Of a stretch of DNA of 64,000 nucleotides, positions 9,866 through 21,551 are shown piece after piece; position 1 is the stretch's first letter, and the number at the start of each line of letters is the position of its first letter. The notes below the pieces were generated by a model. That model was given only the letters and a program-made list of their open reading frames with translations, had not been told where the DNA came from and did not search any database. This DNA is from Skeletonema tropicum (lineage: Eukaryota; Bacillariophyta; Thalassiosirophyceae; Thalassiosirales; Thalassiosiraceae), in contig CM074128.1 in NCBI GenBank assembly GCA_037178625.1, positions 992,001-1,056,000 of the forward strand, read 5' to 3'. A program made the translations under genes and the position numbers.

Positions 9866-12800
9866 TTATTTGTTTTGTAGAGAGAGCGCAATAGCTTTCT
9901 CCAATTCTTCATCGTATGTATGTTCCTGTTTTCTGGATGTATGTGTTTTTTGTTGCTCCATGATCGACGCCATTATTGCTGCATCGAGGCTGTCCTTATC
10001 GTCATTATTGCGATCATCACCACATAAATCGATGGGCGTTTTAGAGTCAAAATCTTGCTTCGACTTTTGCAAGGCCAATGCCAACTCCTGGTCTTCCATT
10101 GCAAATCCTCTTATTGTATTCATTTTGGCTATGAGAGAGGGCTTTGTCACCACTGTTGAAAACACGCCAAATTGATCGTAGCGTAAATATTTGTCATTTA
10201 TCGACGATGCTTCACCTTTATCCAAGCTGATAAATTTGCTCATTGGCCCAGAAGTATCAGCATTCTTAGCCATTGGCTTTGCTTTGATCGACCCTAGTTG
10301 ATAGTCTTGCCCACCTTGGACTACTGCAGCCAATAGCCTTGATCTACTTTCTGACGTAAAGTTGAGAGAGAAACGTCTCCACGCGGCCTTGAACTTTTCG
10401 CCCTTGGAAATAGTCTCATGTTGCTGCAGGCCTGCTACAGTTCTGCACACCATGCCCCGACAATTTATCTCGATTGAAAATGAAATGTCTTGCGTTGTAG
10501 ACATCTGAGAATACAATTCATCGTTTACGAGCAAGTAGAGAAGCACTGTGCCGCCGCCCCCAGACATGCACTCAACTTGGACGACCTTGAAAAGGAATGA
10601 ATAATCATTTTTTGTTTCCATCAGTACGGTAGTCTTCCCTTGTGATCCCCGATGAAATGAGGTTCCGAAGTGTCCAAAAGACATGATCTTGTCACCAAAG
10701 CAGTATTTTTGGATCGCCACGTTCATTTTGGGCGGCTCTGCCAGCTCTGACACCAGCAATGGCGAGTCAGCACAGAAGCGTACTACAAAGCTACGCTCTT
10801 CGTCAGTTGCAGCTGGGTGTCCAAAACTCAGAGGCATCACGATCAATCTCTTATTTTGACGACGGTCCAGCACTAATCGAATGTGTCCATTGCGTGTCAA
10901 TCCAAAGAAATAGCCATCAACAGAGTCTAATTGTACTGGTCCTTCTGAATTGTTGCACTCGCCCACCAAAATTCCCAAGTCACTTGCCTTGTAACTTTTC
11001 TTTCGGTCTGATCGACCATGCGTGGCACCTCGACGTGTCTTTTGTATCCCCATTACATAAACTTCCACTTTGTCATTTGTACTATCTTCTCCAGGCTGCC
11101 TAGGCACGACGCTTAGCTCAAAAGCCCGTGTGCATCTATGATTTGATGTCTTGTGCGCAAAGTTTGAGCCAAAACTTTTTGCGTGGTTCCCTTCAAAGGC
11201 AAGAACAACGTCAACATTATGAAATCCCATCAGGAAGCTGTCATAGTCTATCCAAAAGACACCATCATCTTTCATTGTTCGTTTGAGCTCTGGACTTTTA
11301 GGAACAGTGAGATCCAAGATACCGCTAGAATCTGCTCCTCCATTGCTTCTGTTCGCCATCAACTTCTGCCAAATAGGACTCTTATCGCTGAAGTCTCCCT
11401 TCCATTCTGATTTTCCATGAGGATTTCTAATTCTCAACAGACGCACAGTTCCGTCAAGCTCGGTAAAACCGCTCACATTTCCCAGTGTCCCCTGTGCCAG
11501 CTTGTCTCTGAAGAAATCCATGCCAACGTTTTTCACTTCTCGTACATCCAAGATGGAATAGGCGTGCATGCCGATAATGCCACCCTGGCTATTGGAAGTC
11601 CCACATCCCATTGGAAGTCTCTTCTTTCGGAATGTCATCAATTCGGACCAAAATTTTCGAGGGTTGAAATCGTGATGATCAAAGTTATAAACGATTGTCG
11701 GAGCACCAGTCAGATCTAAAAATGCTTCAGCTACGTGTCCACCGCTTATTGCTTTGTATGAGCCATGCATCTTGGCATACGCTAATGAATGGCGAGAGAA
11801 GAAGACGCAGGGTTAGCACCCTAGTAGAAGAATGAAGAGCACTTTGAAGGTACCATCAGTTACTCACCTTTTTCAATAAATGGCACCCAAAGTTGATTGT
11901 TCCTGGCTTTCGAATAGGCCAGATCAGAGATGGTCGGCTTCCGACTAAGTGGTTCCAGCGATTGACTCAGAAAGTCAGATCTTGAAGAATGAAATGTAGC
12001 ATTCTTCTTGTGCTGATCACTTTGGAGGAAATCACGAACTTCAGTCAAAGTTTTGTAATTTTCGTCTGGAATAGCGTTGGGATCAAATTTGCTTGTAACT
12101 CGCTTTTGTTTGGTGTTGGTGTGTTGGACCGCAGTCGTGTCTATAACGTGTCCTACAAGTCCAGCAGTGGCCAAACTTTGCTGCAGGGCTATTTGAAGTT
12201 GTTGATTTTCCATCTTCTCACTTCGTTGGTCAATGAAACAGGGCAGGAAATCATCCAGAACAAACTTCTTCCACCATCCGTCCTCAAACAACGTCACCTC
12301 AATCACACCACATTTGTTCGTAGCTAATTGATCACCACCCTCTTTCTTTTTACCCTTGTTGTTGTTGGTGCTGATTACGTTTGATCCAATCAAACGTGAA
12401 ATCAAATCTTCTCTCTCGGCAACGACAGCCAAAGCACTCAAGAACCAACAATCTCCTACTTTGCCTTGGACCAAATCTTCCGCTCGAAACCCACCCGAGT
12501 TGACGAGAGCATGTCCATTGTGAGGTCCAAACCTGTACCATTGGATCATGTACGAAGTAAATGCCCAAGAGAAGTGTTGACATCCATTTTTCTTTCGACA
12601 GCATTTATGAAATGGCCTACCAAAATTAGCTCCATCTCGTGTCGAATAGTCTAAAGTACACAGTATCGGTGGGCGGCATCTGCATTTCGGAGGATTGAAG
12701 GAGAGAGCGCTGCTATCATTGGCATATCGTTTATTCGTTGACTTTTCACTAACTTTGTGAATGCCATCGATTGTCCCAGGATTGCCCGCTGTGAAATCTT

Positions 12801-13428
12801 TGTCATGATAGAGAATGGGAGGTAAATTGTGGAGTACACGAGTTGTGTATTGATGATCTGCGTATTCTCGTGCAGAAGATAGATTGGACAGCTGATCCTC
12901 TTCAACTCCTTCACTATCGCTATCTTCATCTCTCTTCAATGATGCAGATTTCTTCTTTACGGAAGACTGCTTTGATGAAGCTTTTCCTACCGACACACTG
13001 CGAGTTTGTTGGATATGATCAACGTCTTCTTCAAACACCAAGCCAGATTGTAGTTCTCTGTGCTGCACAGACACGTCTTTATTCTTCAGCTTCTTCTGCC
13101 TCTTGTCATTGTCTTTGTTCACCACTTTTTTGGTTGATTCATTATGATTTGGTTTTCGCTTTTTGGCATAGGGGTTTACTACTTTCCTTGTTGTGCCCGC
13201 AGACGATACTGTATTATTTGGTTGCTTCGGTTTTGGCTTTGGTGGATCATCAACAAGAATGACGTCATCGTCATCATCATCATCTTGACTGCTACTGCGC
13301 TTCTTATTCTTATTGCTAATTGTAGCGGAGGAATCTAGGCTGACAGTGTTTGTGATAATCGACGAAGCCAATGCGGTTTCATCTCCATCATCATCTTCTG
13401 AGAGCAAATCAATAACCTCATTTGACAT
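9866..13428 (-). CDS. Calpain-family cysteine protease with SUMO- and ubiquitin-binding motifs and GRF zinc finger
   Basis: Two exons: 13428-11868 and 11781-9866, with an 86-nt intron (GTGAGT...TTAG) joining VPFIEK to AYAKMHGSY, the conserved calpain junction; total 1158 aa. The N-terminus has two hydrophobic-acidic motifs typical of SUMO-interacting motifs: VIDLLSEDDD (residues 5-13) and an Asp run followed by VILVDD (56-61). Basic NLS-like stretches follow. Residues ~249-290 hold a CxC...C...NFGRPFHKC...C.HFSW pattern, a GRF-type zinc finger. The protease has QGKVGDCWFLSAL (Cys327), GMHAYSILDV (His593) and RIRNPHGKSEWKG (Asn640), so the triad is intact. The C-terminus ends with three ubiquitin-interacting-motif-like helices (ELALALQKS, AAIMASIME, LEKAIALSL); another lies in a catalytic-domain insert near 412-420. 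Protease identity is firm; binding roles are inferred. Confidence 0.92.
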
Positions 13429-13932
13429 GTTGCGGTAGATCTGAGCTAGAGCGTCAATGAGTATTCTCCACCGGCCACAGCACTCTCTAGAGTGCTATCC
13501 TAGCCACCGTCCACCGTTTGATTGTCACAACCAATTGGCAGCGCTATTGTAGATAGTGTGCTTCGCTCTTACTCCCACGGTTTTTTAGCTCGCAGCTTAT
13601 TAGCTTAGGCGTTAAGTTATTGTGATCACAGTACACGCCAAAAAGTCACGATAGAGCCGTGAACAATCTAATTTGAATATATAGTATAGTGTTGGTACTT
13701 GATTTTAATTTCGTGATGGAAAAGATCCATCACGCATACATCCATGCTCTCTTTGATGTGTCTACTGTCTACTGTGCCCGAGAAGTTTGCAACCGTGTCA
13801 TAAGTGGCAGGCCATGTCAATGACATGTCAAGCTTACTATGTGCCCTGAAGCTTACGATGCCCGTGCGTTGAGTTGAAAGGTGTTGGCATAGCCTGGCAA
13901 GCATTATAACACAAGAGTATAGCGTTTTAAGC
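13429..13932. promoter_or_regulatory. Divergent promoter of calpain and kinase
   Basis: A 504-bp spacer between divergent genes. At 13479-13496 there is a perfect inverted repeat of 8 bp with a 2-bp spacer (AGCACTCT CT AGAGTGCT). The CACTCTCTAG core recurs upstream of RAD1 (about 38801) and upstream of the ammonium transporter (about 53725). Factor unknown. Confidence 0.35.
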
Positions 13933-15165
13933 ATGAAAACCTTTGCAACTACAACATATGCCGATGCAGAATCTTCAGGTCCTCCATCAGCACCATTGGG
14001 ATTCCAAGCCCCGCAAGTTTTGAAGGCATACATAGAATTAGTGAATTACTTTGATAGCGAGAGCAGTAAATGGAAGAAGGGGACTGCTCTACTCGCTGGA
14101 GACGAGTCAGATACTGCATACTTGTTTACTGCAGTATGCTTGAAGCAAACCATTTGTGGTGTTGTGATAAGAGGGATCGTGCTACGAAGAAGAAAGCTTG
14201 ATGTCACTAATGAATGTGACAAAGCAAACGATTCAAATGACAAACCGTTAGTGGCATTAATGAACAAGCAGCTCAATGTCAATGGAGACAGAACATGGGA
14301 GAAGACAAATCAGTATGTGGCGATCAAAGTTGACAAGCGCAGCGTCATCATGCGGCTGCACGATGGAAAGACAACACATAGAAACCCTGAGAACCCATGG
14401 AAAGAGATCAGTGTAATGCAACTACTAGGAAGCGAACATCCAAACATTGTGAAACTTCTTAGTGCCTTCTCAGATGATCAAAGCTTGTACGAAGTGATGC
14501 ATTACTGCTCTGGTGGCAATTTGAGCACATTTATACTTCAGTGCCATCCTCAAGGTGTACCAGAAGCACAGGCAAAGATGATGTTTCAGCAAATACTAGA
14601 TGGTGTCTATTACATGCACTCAAAAGGGGTATGCCATCATGATCTATCTACGAACAATATCTTGTTGGACGGAGACGACAATACTTGCATCATCATCGAC
14701 TTTGGTATGAGCCTCCGTGTTCCTTACTCGTATCCAGACGATCCTGGCTATACAGATGATGTTACAGATATATCCATTGGCACGAACCGACGAAGGCTGA
14801 TGCATACTCATACATTCTGTGGAAAGATGCACTTTGTCGCTCCAGAAATATATCAAAAGGCATGTAAGTTTGATGGTCCTGCCGCAGACATCTGGTCACT
14901 GGGCGTAATCCTGTTTGTTCTCTTGACTGGAAAGCAACCATATGAGCGACCTGATGACAATGATCAAGGATATCACGATCTTATTGATCCAAACTTTTAT
15001 TGGGACGCATCAAAAGTTGATCCATGCCTTTCTTGGGGGAAAGAGCTAAGTCGTGATGTGGTAGATCTGCTACGTAGCATGCTTTGCCCTGATCCACGGC
15101 ATAGAGCGTCCCTGGGAAGAATCATGACGCATGCTTGGTTTAAGGAAGCAACGAAAATTCAGTAA
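13933..15165 (+). CDS. Atypical Ser/Thr protein kinase without a glycine-rich loop
   Basis: A 410-residue intronless protein with a C-terminal kinase domain. Visible motifs: YVAIKVD (catalytic Lys), an alpha-C Glu in NPWKEISVMQLL, the catalytic loop CHHDLSTNNILL, IDFGMSL (DFG), VAPEIY (APE) and ADIWSLGVILFVLLTGKQPY. It deviates from the usual pattern: no GxGxxG loop precedes the VAIK lysine, the HRD Arg is His (a non-RD kinase), and the Lys expected two residues after the catalytic Asp is Ser. Between DFG and APE there is a long insert (YSYPDDPGYTDDVTD...). The Asp, Asn and DFG metal ligands remain, so activity is possible. The first ~120 residues resemble nothing I know. Substrate unknown; probably cytosolic, as no targeting signal is seen. 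Confidence 0.88.
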   Translation: MKTFATTTYADAESSGPPSAPLGFQAPQVLKAYIELVNYFDSESSKWKKGTALLAGDESDTAYLFTAVCLKQTICGVVIRGIVLRRRKLDVTNECDKANDSNDKPLVALMNKQLNVNGDRTWEKTNQYVAIKVDKRSVIMRLHDGKTTHRNPENPWKEISVMQLLGSEHPNIVKLLSAFSDDQSLYEVMHYCSGGNLSTFILQCHPQGVPEAQAKMMFQQILDGVYYMHSKGVCHHDLSTNNILLDGDDNTCIIIDFGMSLRVPYSYPDDPGYTDDVTDISIGTNRRRLMHTHTFCGKMHFVAPEIYQKACKFDGPAADIWSLGVILFVLLTGKQPYERPDDNDQGYHDLIDPNFYWDASKVDPCLSWGKELSRDVVDLLRSMLCPDPRHRASLGRIMTHAWFKEATKIQ

Positions 15166-15368
15166 GAAGTTCTGCAAGCATTTGTAGTACATTGAAGAGA
15201 TAGCTTGATGCGTAATAGCTGTGGAATTCGGATGATATTTGGACTGTATTTTCATTTACTACGTTACGTGACAAAAAATGCTACCATCAAACTTCGGCCA
15301 CCACCTGCCCAATGCCTACACCCTCCTTTGGATCCTGGAGCTCTATGGATTATGGTGCTGTATTCTAG

Positions 15369-18300
15369 CTAAATTTCGGCCATCTGAATATCGGCAACTT
15401 GGCCTTCATCCACGCTTGGGCTTGGATTATGGTGCAATCTCGTCCAAATTTGCGAGAAGAACCGTTTCTGAGTACCTTTGGAGAGGTGATGCTTTTGCAC
15501 CTGATGCCGCTGCTTCAATTCTGTGAGAGTCGTCTTCATCGATTCTGGAGCTCCAGCACAATTCAACAAGTGGTTGGGGATGTGGGCGTAATTGCCGGCA
15601 AGAATGTCTGCAGACCTGTAGAAACTGTGACGATAATCACGAGATATTCATAATTTGAGCACGATGAAAGTGAACAGAGCACGAGAATAGAAGACACAAC
15701 AAATAAGCAAACTTACAACTTCCTTGAACTGGGGCCTGCGCAGTGGATGCACTCGAGGCCTGGGAAGCCATGTTCGAAGTTGCTTCGACTACCGTTGCCC
15801 TTGATGTCTAGGTTGCAAGGACGGCACTGGCTCATCGTGTAGAAAGTGAAAGGAGTGACGAGCTGCTCGTCTTCGGGCAAAACTAGAGCCATGTTGGGAT
15901 CCACCGTAGGATATGAAGTCGAAGTGCTGCCCATTGATGTTCTGCCAATTGATGTCCTCGCAGCCCTTTCGGACCGTGCAGCGGGTTTCCTCGAGGATGA
16001 CTTCGGCTTTGGGTCCTTTTGTTTGGAGAGCGCCACCAATCTCCTCCAAGCTTCCTCCATATACGCACGGTGACTTTCTTGCTTTGACTGCAGCTGAGCG
16101 TCATGACTGAATTGATGTGAAACAATCTGTGTCTTGACTACGACAGGACAATCCCTGCAAATTGCCACGTGATTCGCAATAGTGAGAAGCAAATCGCTTA
16201 GGTGCTCGGACGATGTCGTGAAGAATTTACGTCCATCCGCCTTATTCTTGCAATGTTTACACATCAGGCCCTGTAGGAGTGGCAGAAAATCAAGTGGTAA
16301 GATGCTGTGCTCGCCAAAGAAAGACGAAAGGTCGAATGTTTCACGTACAGGAAAGCCAATTTCCCTCTCTTCATCATCATCGCCATATTTCTGCTTGTGA
16401 GGCTTGTATGGCTCGAGTTGTTGCAAGGTGTAAAAGATCAAATCAGTCGTAAGGTGCTTATCTTCATCAACCACGAGGGCATCCACTACTGCAAGTTTTG
16501 TGGAGTCTTCATTTGCCTGGGAGGCGCTGTACATTCGTGTACCAATCCTATCTCCTCCTTCAATGGTCTTACTAGGTTCTGGTTCCTCTTTCCAAACAAA
16601 TCCTCGACCAGTACCGTGGAGACGATCCCACACGCGATCGATAAAGATCTTGTGATATCCAGCCTTGAGGCTAGATTTTTGGCTGCTACGAATAGACTTG
16701 AAGTCCTCCAATCGATCTTTCACTTCTTGCGGACACATGCTACACTCATTCATGTGAGACGGAATGTGTGAAAAGCTATTCCGCAAGTGATCTGCCGAAG
16801 TATAGAAGAATCTTCGTTCATTTTCGGTTCCAGCACAAAATCTACAAGCTAGTCCTGGGAATCTGTAGAGAGTAAAGAGAACCGCAAATGTTAACAAGGG
16901 ATTGCTGCGGATAGACTTGTCTGAGCAGAAGGAAAGCAGTTACTTACCCTAGCGGACACGAACCCCTGCTACCACCTTCCTTAGTAAGGTAACACTTTTT
17001 CAATTGAGTGACTGTGAAGTATGCAAACTGGGACAAAGAGAAGGTGACTATAGTTGAGCTTTTGGTGGATCAATCAAGACAGAAGGATGAAACAAATCGA
17101 CTCACATCAGTTGTATACTCCTTGTCTTCGTCAAAGCAGAGCAAACTATCTTCCGTTCCTGACTTCACGGACACATTGCTTGAACTTCGACGGCTCTTTC
17201 TAGCAGTAGACGATGTTACAACGGGTGCTACCGGGGACTCTGAATTGCTATTCCACGTAACCTTGATTGGTGGGACCTGTTCACCATAAAAAGGCTCGAT
17301 TGTGGCATTGTGTGGGATTGCCAGTGGCTTGTTCCCACCGCACTCTGATAAGTGTCTGCTGACTTGGTCATTCGAAGGCTCGCCCGCACTAAAGACGACT
17401 GATCCTTTCGCCCGAAATTCAAGAGGAAGCATCCTGCACCCGTTGCACTCCCAAAAGTTTTTCGTTTCTGTGGGAACGAAAGATCTTCTTTCTATGTTTG
17501 TAGAATGCTTCATGCCCGTTAACAGTGCCGCGACAGCGTTGTGATCAGTCTCCATAACTGCAGCTGATGTCGTGGAAGTAAGGGAGTTTGTCATCTGAAC
17601 GAGGTTGGAAAGATTGGGACCTTCCTGCCAGCAAATTCCGGAGAGTTCATCATCGTAAATACCGCATTTGTTCGCGAGGTCTTTGCAGTAGGCATCTAGA
17701 CCAATGCGTCCCCTGGCTCTAGTTTCTGTGCTTGAGGTCTTCTTTGCCTCCATCATCTGCTCGACGAGCTCAGGCTTTGCAAAGGGACACTTGCCCCAAC
17801 CAAAATGACGGGTGCCAATCGTCCCAAGACCTGATGCAATAGAGCCGATTGTTCGTGGGAAGAATGCTGCAGCTGTGACATGGTTCGGACTGTCTTTGCA
17901 GTGAATGCATCGCAGACCCAAACGATTTCTCGACATGAGGGACCCATTCATCGATCCGCTCAAATTATCATAATCGAGATGACTAGTGGCAGGGTAAAAG
18001 AATTCGACGTGACGAACAAGCAAATTGTTGTACTGAGACAGAACATTGCTCCTTTCAGCAGAAGGTACGAGGGCGAGGTTGGGATGTCTTGAGAGTCCTC
18101 CGATTGTCATTGGTTGGTCATTAGACGATGGTGCTGCCGCAGTAAGGACCAAGTTGGTCAATGCAGATTGAAGCTTCTCTTCTTCTTGAGTCTTCTTCTT
18201 CTTTCGTTTGGGAGGAGCCTCCTGCAGAGATGCTGTTTGCTGAGCACCTTCATTGCGTTCCATCTCCTTCATGGCATCATGCTCAATTTTGCAGGAGATT

Positions 18301-18935
18301 TCATGCGCCTCGGCTTCTTCGAATGTGTCGAATGAGCGAGTTTTGCATACATCGCACGTCCATCTTTCGACGTATTTTTGCTTGCCTGCTTCTTGTTCTA
18401 GAGTGGCAGCTGCTGCGGCTGCAGCTGTAGCAGCTCTTGTCGAATGGTGCGATTTTGAGGGAGCAGACTGCCGTTTCAAAGGGGAAGTGAATGGCATCAA
18501 TGGAATGGGTAAAGGGGGCGCCTCTTGATGCGAATCTACACCGGTAGACATTGAGACTGGAACATCGGCAGTGGGTGCATTCATCTTGCCTTGAAAGTGA
18601 GACTTTGGTCCATCGTCACCTTGCTGCGCATTTTGGACGGACACTATCTGCATCGCATTGGGCACCTGGGACGTAGGAATGGCAGCACGCTTGACCTCAT
18701 TCGAATTGGATGAAGATAAATTGCCCATTAGAATCGCAGTGCTGAAGTCGGCATGCTCCTCATCGGCCGTAACAGATCTGAATATAGCACCTGCATCGGT
18801 CGTCATTTTGTTCTCTCCAGCATTGTTGCTCTGATTGTCATTCTCGAGAGGCCTTTTCTTGCAGAAGTTCAGGAAGTCATCTTCTTCTTCACGATCCGCA
18901 TGATTGCTGTTGCTATTGATCGGAGAGGGCTGCAT
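15369..18935 (-). CDS. Tandem Cys/His module protein, four exons, function unknown
   Basis: Exons, read on the minus strand, are 18935-17106, 17027-16948, 16862-15717 and 15624-15369. Introns are 78, 85 and 92 nt, with donors GTGAGT, GTAAGT, GTAAGT and AG acceptors; the joined frame is 1103 aa. The C-terminal half has three copies of one module: an FYT..Q.-like strand, then GFPGLxCxHC or a close variant, then RKFF.TS..HL, then IxxHxxxCxxCP. The 80-nt exon and the last exon complete modules that would otherwise be cut (DFAYFTVTQLKKC; RK|FFYRSAD), which supports the splicing. The N-terminal half has an Asn/Ser-rich start, a WTCDVCKTRSF...EAHEISC finger-like segment (near 195) and related units (LGLRCIHCKDS; ECNGCRMLPLEF). 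The pattern suggests repeated zinc-binding domains, possibly nucleic-acid or protein binding. No named family is recognised. Confidence 0.82.
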
Positions 18936-19345
18936 GGTTCAACGTTGGTGGATTCCTGTCCGTGGGTGGATGGTGGAGAAATGAGAGCCGAAGAGACTGG
19001 GGGAATCGAATGATTCGACGGTTAGTTTCTTGGAAGCAAGGGGACGTGCAGAAACAACACATGCAGTACAGCTTACTACTTACCTTACTTCCTCGATGCG
19101 GTGGGGGTTGGTTGGTCCAAGGGGAAGGGGAGGGAGAGGGGGAGATGCGTCGGGGTCGCTCGGTGGGAATGAAAAGTGCCGTGGACGGAATGAGACTTGA
19201 TTTTTTCCAAGAGCAGTTTTCGTTTGTCCCGCCAAAGATTTTAAATTTGACCATCAAAAATGCGTTTCGGCTGGCATTTTGGCTGAAACGAAAATAGGTT
19301 CTTTCTGCTGCACCACTCTCAACATCTATATCGTGTGAGTGTACC
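18936..19345. promoter_or_regulatory. Divergent promoter of the Cys/His repeat gene and the C2/EF-hand gene
   Basis: A 410-bp spacer with a G/A-rich strand (GGGGAAGGGGAGGGAGAGGG, about 19117-19140). No conserved motif is assigned. Confidence 0.3.
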
Positions 19346-21415
19346 ATGTTCAACCCAGAACATCGGCTGAAACCGGGAAGACTCTTCATCAAGTGCATCA
19401 GTGCCGCGAGCATCCGAGGCAGAGCTGACAACTCCAACGATGGCACTCTCACTCCCCATTTGCTCTTCAAGCTTCCAAAGAAGGGCATCCAACAGAGTAG
19501 GATAGGATCTATTAAAGGCTACGATGTAACATTTGACAATGAGGTAGTCTCTTTCGATATTGACAATCCAAAGCAACTCCTTGTCGATGGTGATATATCA
19601 ATGATTGTTCAGCTAAGAGACGGCCTACAGGGGCTAATCGCACAATGCAAAGCTTCCATCACTGAAGTATTACTTTCACCCAGAGTAGAATCAGCAAGAT
19701 CACTTTCAGTGTTAAATCCTGGCGATACGTCCACGAACTCCACAGTCAATCTAACATTCAACTTCGTGGAGGCAAATCCGGGCTTGCTCAAATTAAATCT
19801 GAGCACGCTCAAGAATTGTATCGAAGACAAAGAGAATCTGTACGTTTCAGTCTCTACTCCCGATGGTCAGCAGTCTAAGACGTCATCTCTGGCAGACAGT
19901 TCCAGATTAGAGGGTGGGTTCTCCTTTTGGGTGGACGACAGGAATTGGTTTGGTGAGATTGACATTGAAATTCATGAAGAGGGTGGCGATCAAATCATTG
20001 GCGAAGGCAAGCTCATAATTATTGATTGTTTGAAGAGCGATGACGCGGAAATGTGTAGTTCTCTGATTTCCATGACATGGGATAGAAGGATGAATATACA
20101 CGCGCCCAATGTGATTTTGCAGTATTGTTTCCTCTTGGCTGGTATCGTAAGAGTAAAATGTTTCGATGCAAATAGAGTGGGAGATGTTGTGCATCCTCGT
20201 GTCGTTGTCAAAACAGCAAACCGAAGTTATATGACTGAGAAGCCCACAATGACAACAAATTTGTCATTGTTGTGGGACAACGAGCTCGACATTCCCGTTG
20301 TGAATGAATCCAGTCTGACTATCGAATATGGTGATTTTGATCGAGTTACCGGTGGGTTTGAATCGCTTGGTTCTTCAGACCTAAATTTGCATCCTCTTTA
20401 CATGAATGCAAGCATTGATGCATCGGTCGATCTCAAACATGAAAATGAGGTGGGAGAGATGATAGATGGTGGTAGTATTTCAATGGCGTTGCAGTTTGTC
20501 TTTGAAGGCCCAGCAAATGTAGCCTTTCCTCGTGATTGGGGCGCTGTGCAATCCTACATTCCTAGAGAATCAGATAAGACTACCGAAGTAGCAAAGGATG
20601 ATGATCAAGGTTACAGTGAATTTGACATCAGGACTGCGTTCGACAAAATCGATCTAGACAAAAATGGCTACATTGGAGCTGCGGAACTTCGGCATTGCCT
20701 TACGTGCATGGGAGAGCAAGTCACTGAAGCTGAGATTGATATGATGATATCAATGCTCGACTTGAATGGAGACGGCGCAGTTCCATTCAAGAGTTTCAAG
20801 GCCATGGTAGAATCACCCGATCCAGCTAGCGATGACTTCTCGTATTTGCACGTTCCGACCCGAGGGAAAAAAGAGCAAGACAACAATGACATGCAAGAGG
20901 TCTTTGACAACTATATCCAGACTCACAACACTACGAAAGCAGATGTTCTACGCGCTTGGGATAGTCTCCGGATATCTGCTTCATCACCAACAAAGGGTTC
21001 TAGTCCCAGCTTTCACATGGGATGCAATCAGCTAATCGAGCTGATGCCCCAATTAGGCCATTCTTTAGAACTCTTCGATCATCTCAGAAGTGATACAGGC
21101 AATGACGTAATCGATGGACGTCAACTTGTCATGTGTTTTGTCAGTCTTGTTGGTTTCTCAGAAGAAGAGAAATGCAAACTCGCATTTGACATGTTTGACG
21201 TTGACAGATCAGGATACCTCACAATTGATCAAATTGAAGTTCTATTGATCTGTACTCACTTTAGCAAACGTGAAACTTTGAAGAAGAAAGCATACAATTT
21301 GTTGCGGCTTGTTGGTGACAAGAGCACCAAGGGCGTATCGATGAAATCCTTGACCTTGGGAGCCGACAAGTTTCCAAGTCTGATCTTTCCTTCTATCGCC
21401 CAGCAGAAAGTGTGA
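19346..21415 (+). CDS. C2-like and EF-hand calcium-binding protein
   Basis: A 689-residue intronless protein. The N-terminal ~400 residues are beta-rich and look like consecutive C2-type domains (GRLFIKCISAASIRGRADNS..., then GIVRVKCFDANRVGDVVHPR...), a fold that often binds membranes or Ca2+. The C-terminal half has EF-hands: DKIDLDKNGYIGAAEL (near 431-446) has all standard ligands; DLNGDGAVPFKS next to it has Ser instead of Glu at position 12; DVDRSGYLTIDQ (near 620) has Gln there. So probably one strong and two weak sites. No signal peptide or membrane span is seen, so a cytosolic Ca2+-responsive adaptor is likely. The EF-hands are clear; the C2 call is a moderate inference. Confidence 0.8.
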   Translation: MFNPEHRLKPGRLFIKCISAASIRGRADNSNDGTLTPHLLFKLPKKGIQQSRIGSIKGYDVTFDNEVVSFDIDNPKQLLVDGDISMIVQLRDGLQGLIAQCKASITEVLLSPRVESARSLSVLNPGDTSTNSTVNLTFNFVEANPGLLKLNLSTLKNCIEDKENLYVSVSTPDGQQSKTSSLADSSRLEGGFSFWVDDRNWFGEIDIEIHEEGGDQIIGEGKLIIIDCLKSDDAEMCSSLISMTWDRRMNIHAPNVILQYCFLLAGIVRVKCFDANRVGDVVHPRVVVKTANRSYMTEKPTMTTNLSLLWDNELDIPVVNESSLTIEYGDFDRVTGGFESLGSSDLNLHPLYMNASIDASVDLKHENEVGEMIDGGSISMALQFVFEGPANVAFPRDWGAVQSYIPRESDKTTEVAKDDDQGYSEFDIRTAFDKIDLDKNGYIGAAELRHCLTCMGEQVTEAEIDMMISMLDLNGDGAVPFKSFKAMVESPDPASDDFSYLHVPTRGKKEQDNNDMQEVFDNYIQTHNTTKADVLRAWDSLRISASSPTKGSSPSFHMGCNQLIELMPQLGHSLELFDHLRSDTGNDVIDGRQLVMCFVSLVGFSEEEKCKLAFDMFDVDRSGYLTIDQIEVLLICTHFSKRETLKKKAYNLLRLVGDKSTKGVSMKSLTLGADKFPSLIFPSIAQQKV

Positions 21416-21551
21416 ATCAACTACATAAATAATGTACTCGTGACGATTAAATTATTATACACCTTTTACATACTCGAGATGACATTCTTGTTTAATCTAA
21501 AGGTGGGCGGCTCCTACTCAAGCAATAGGATAAGGATAAGTCTGCAGAAGA

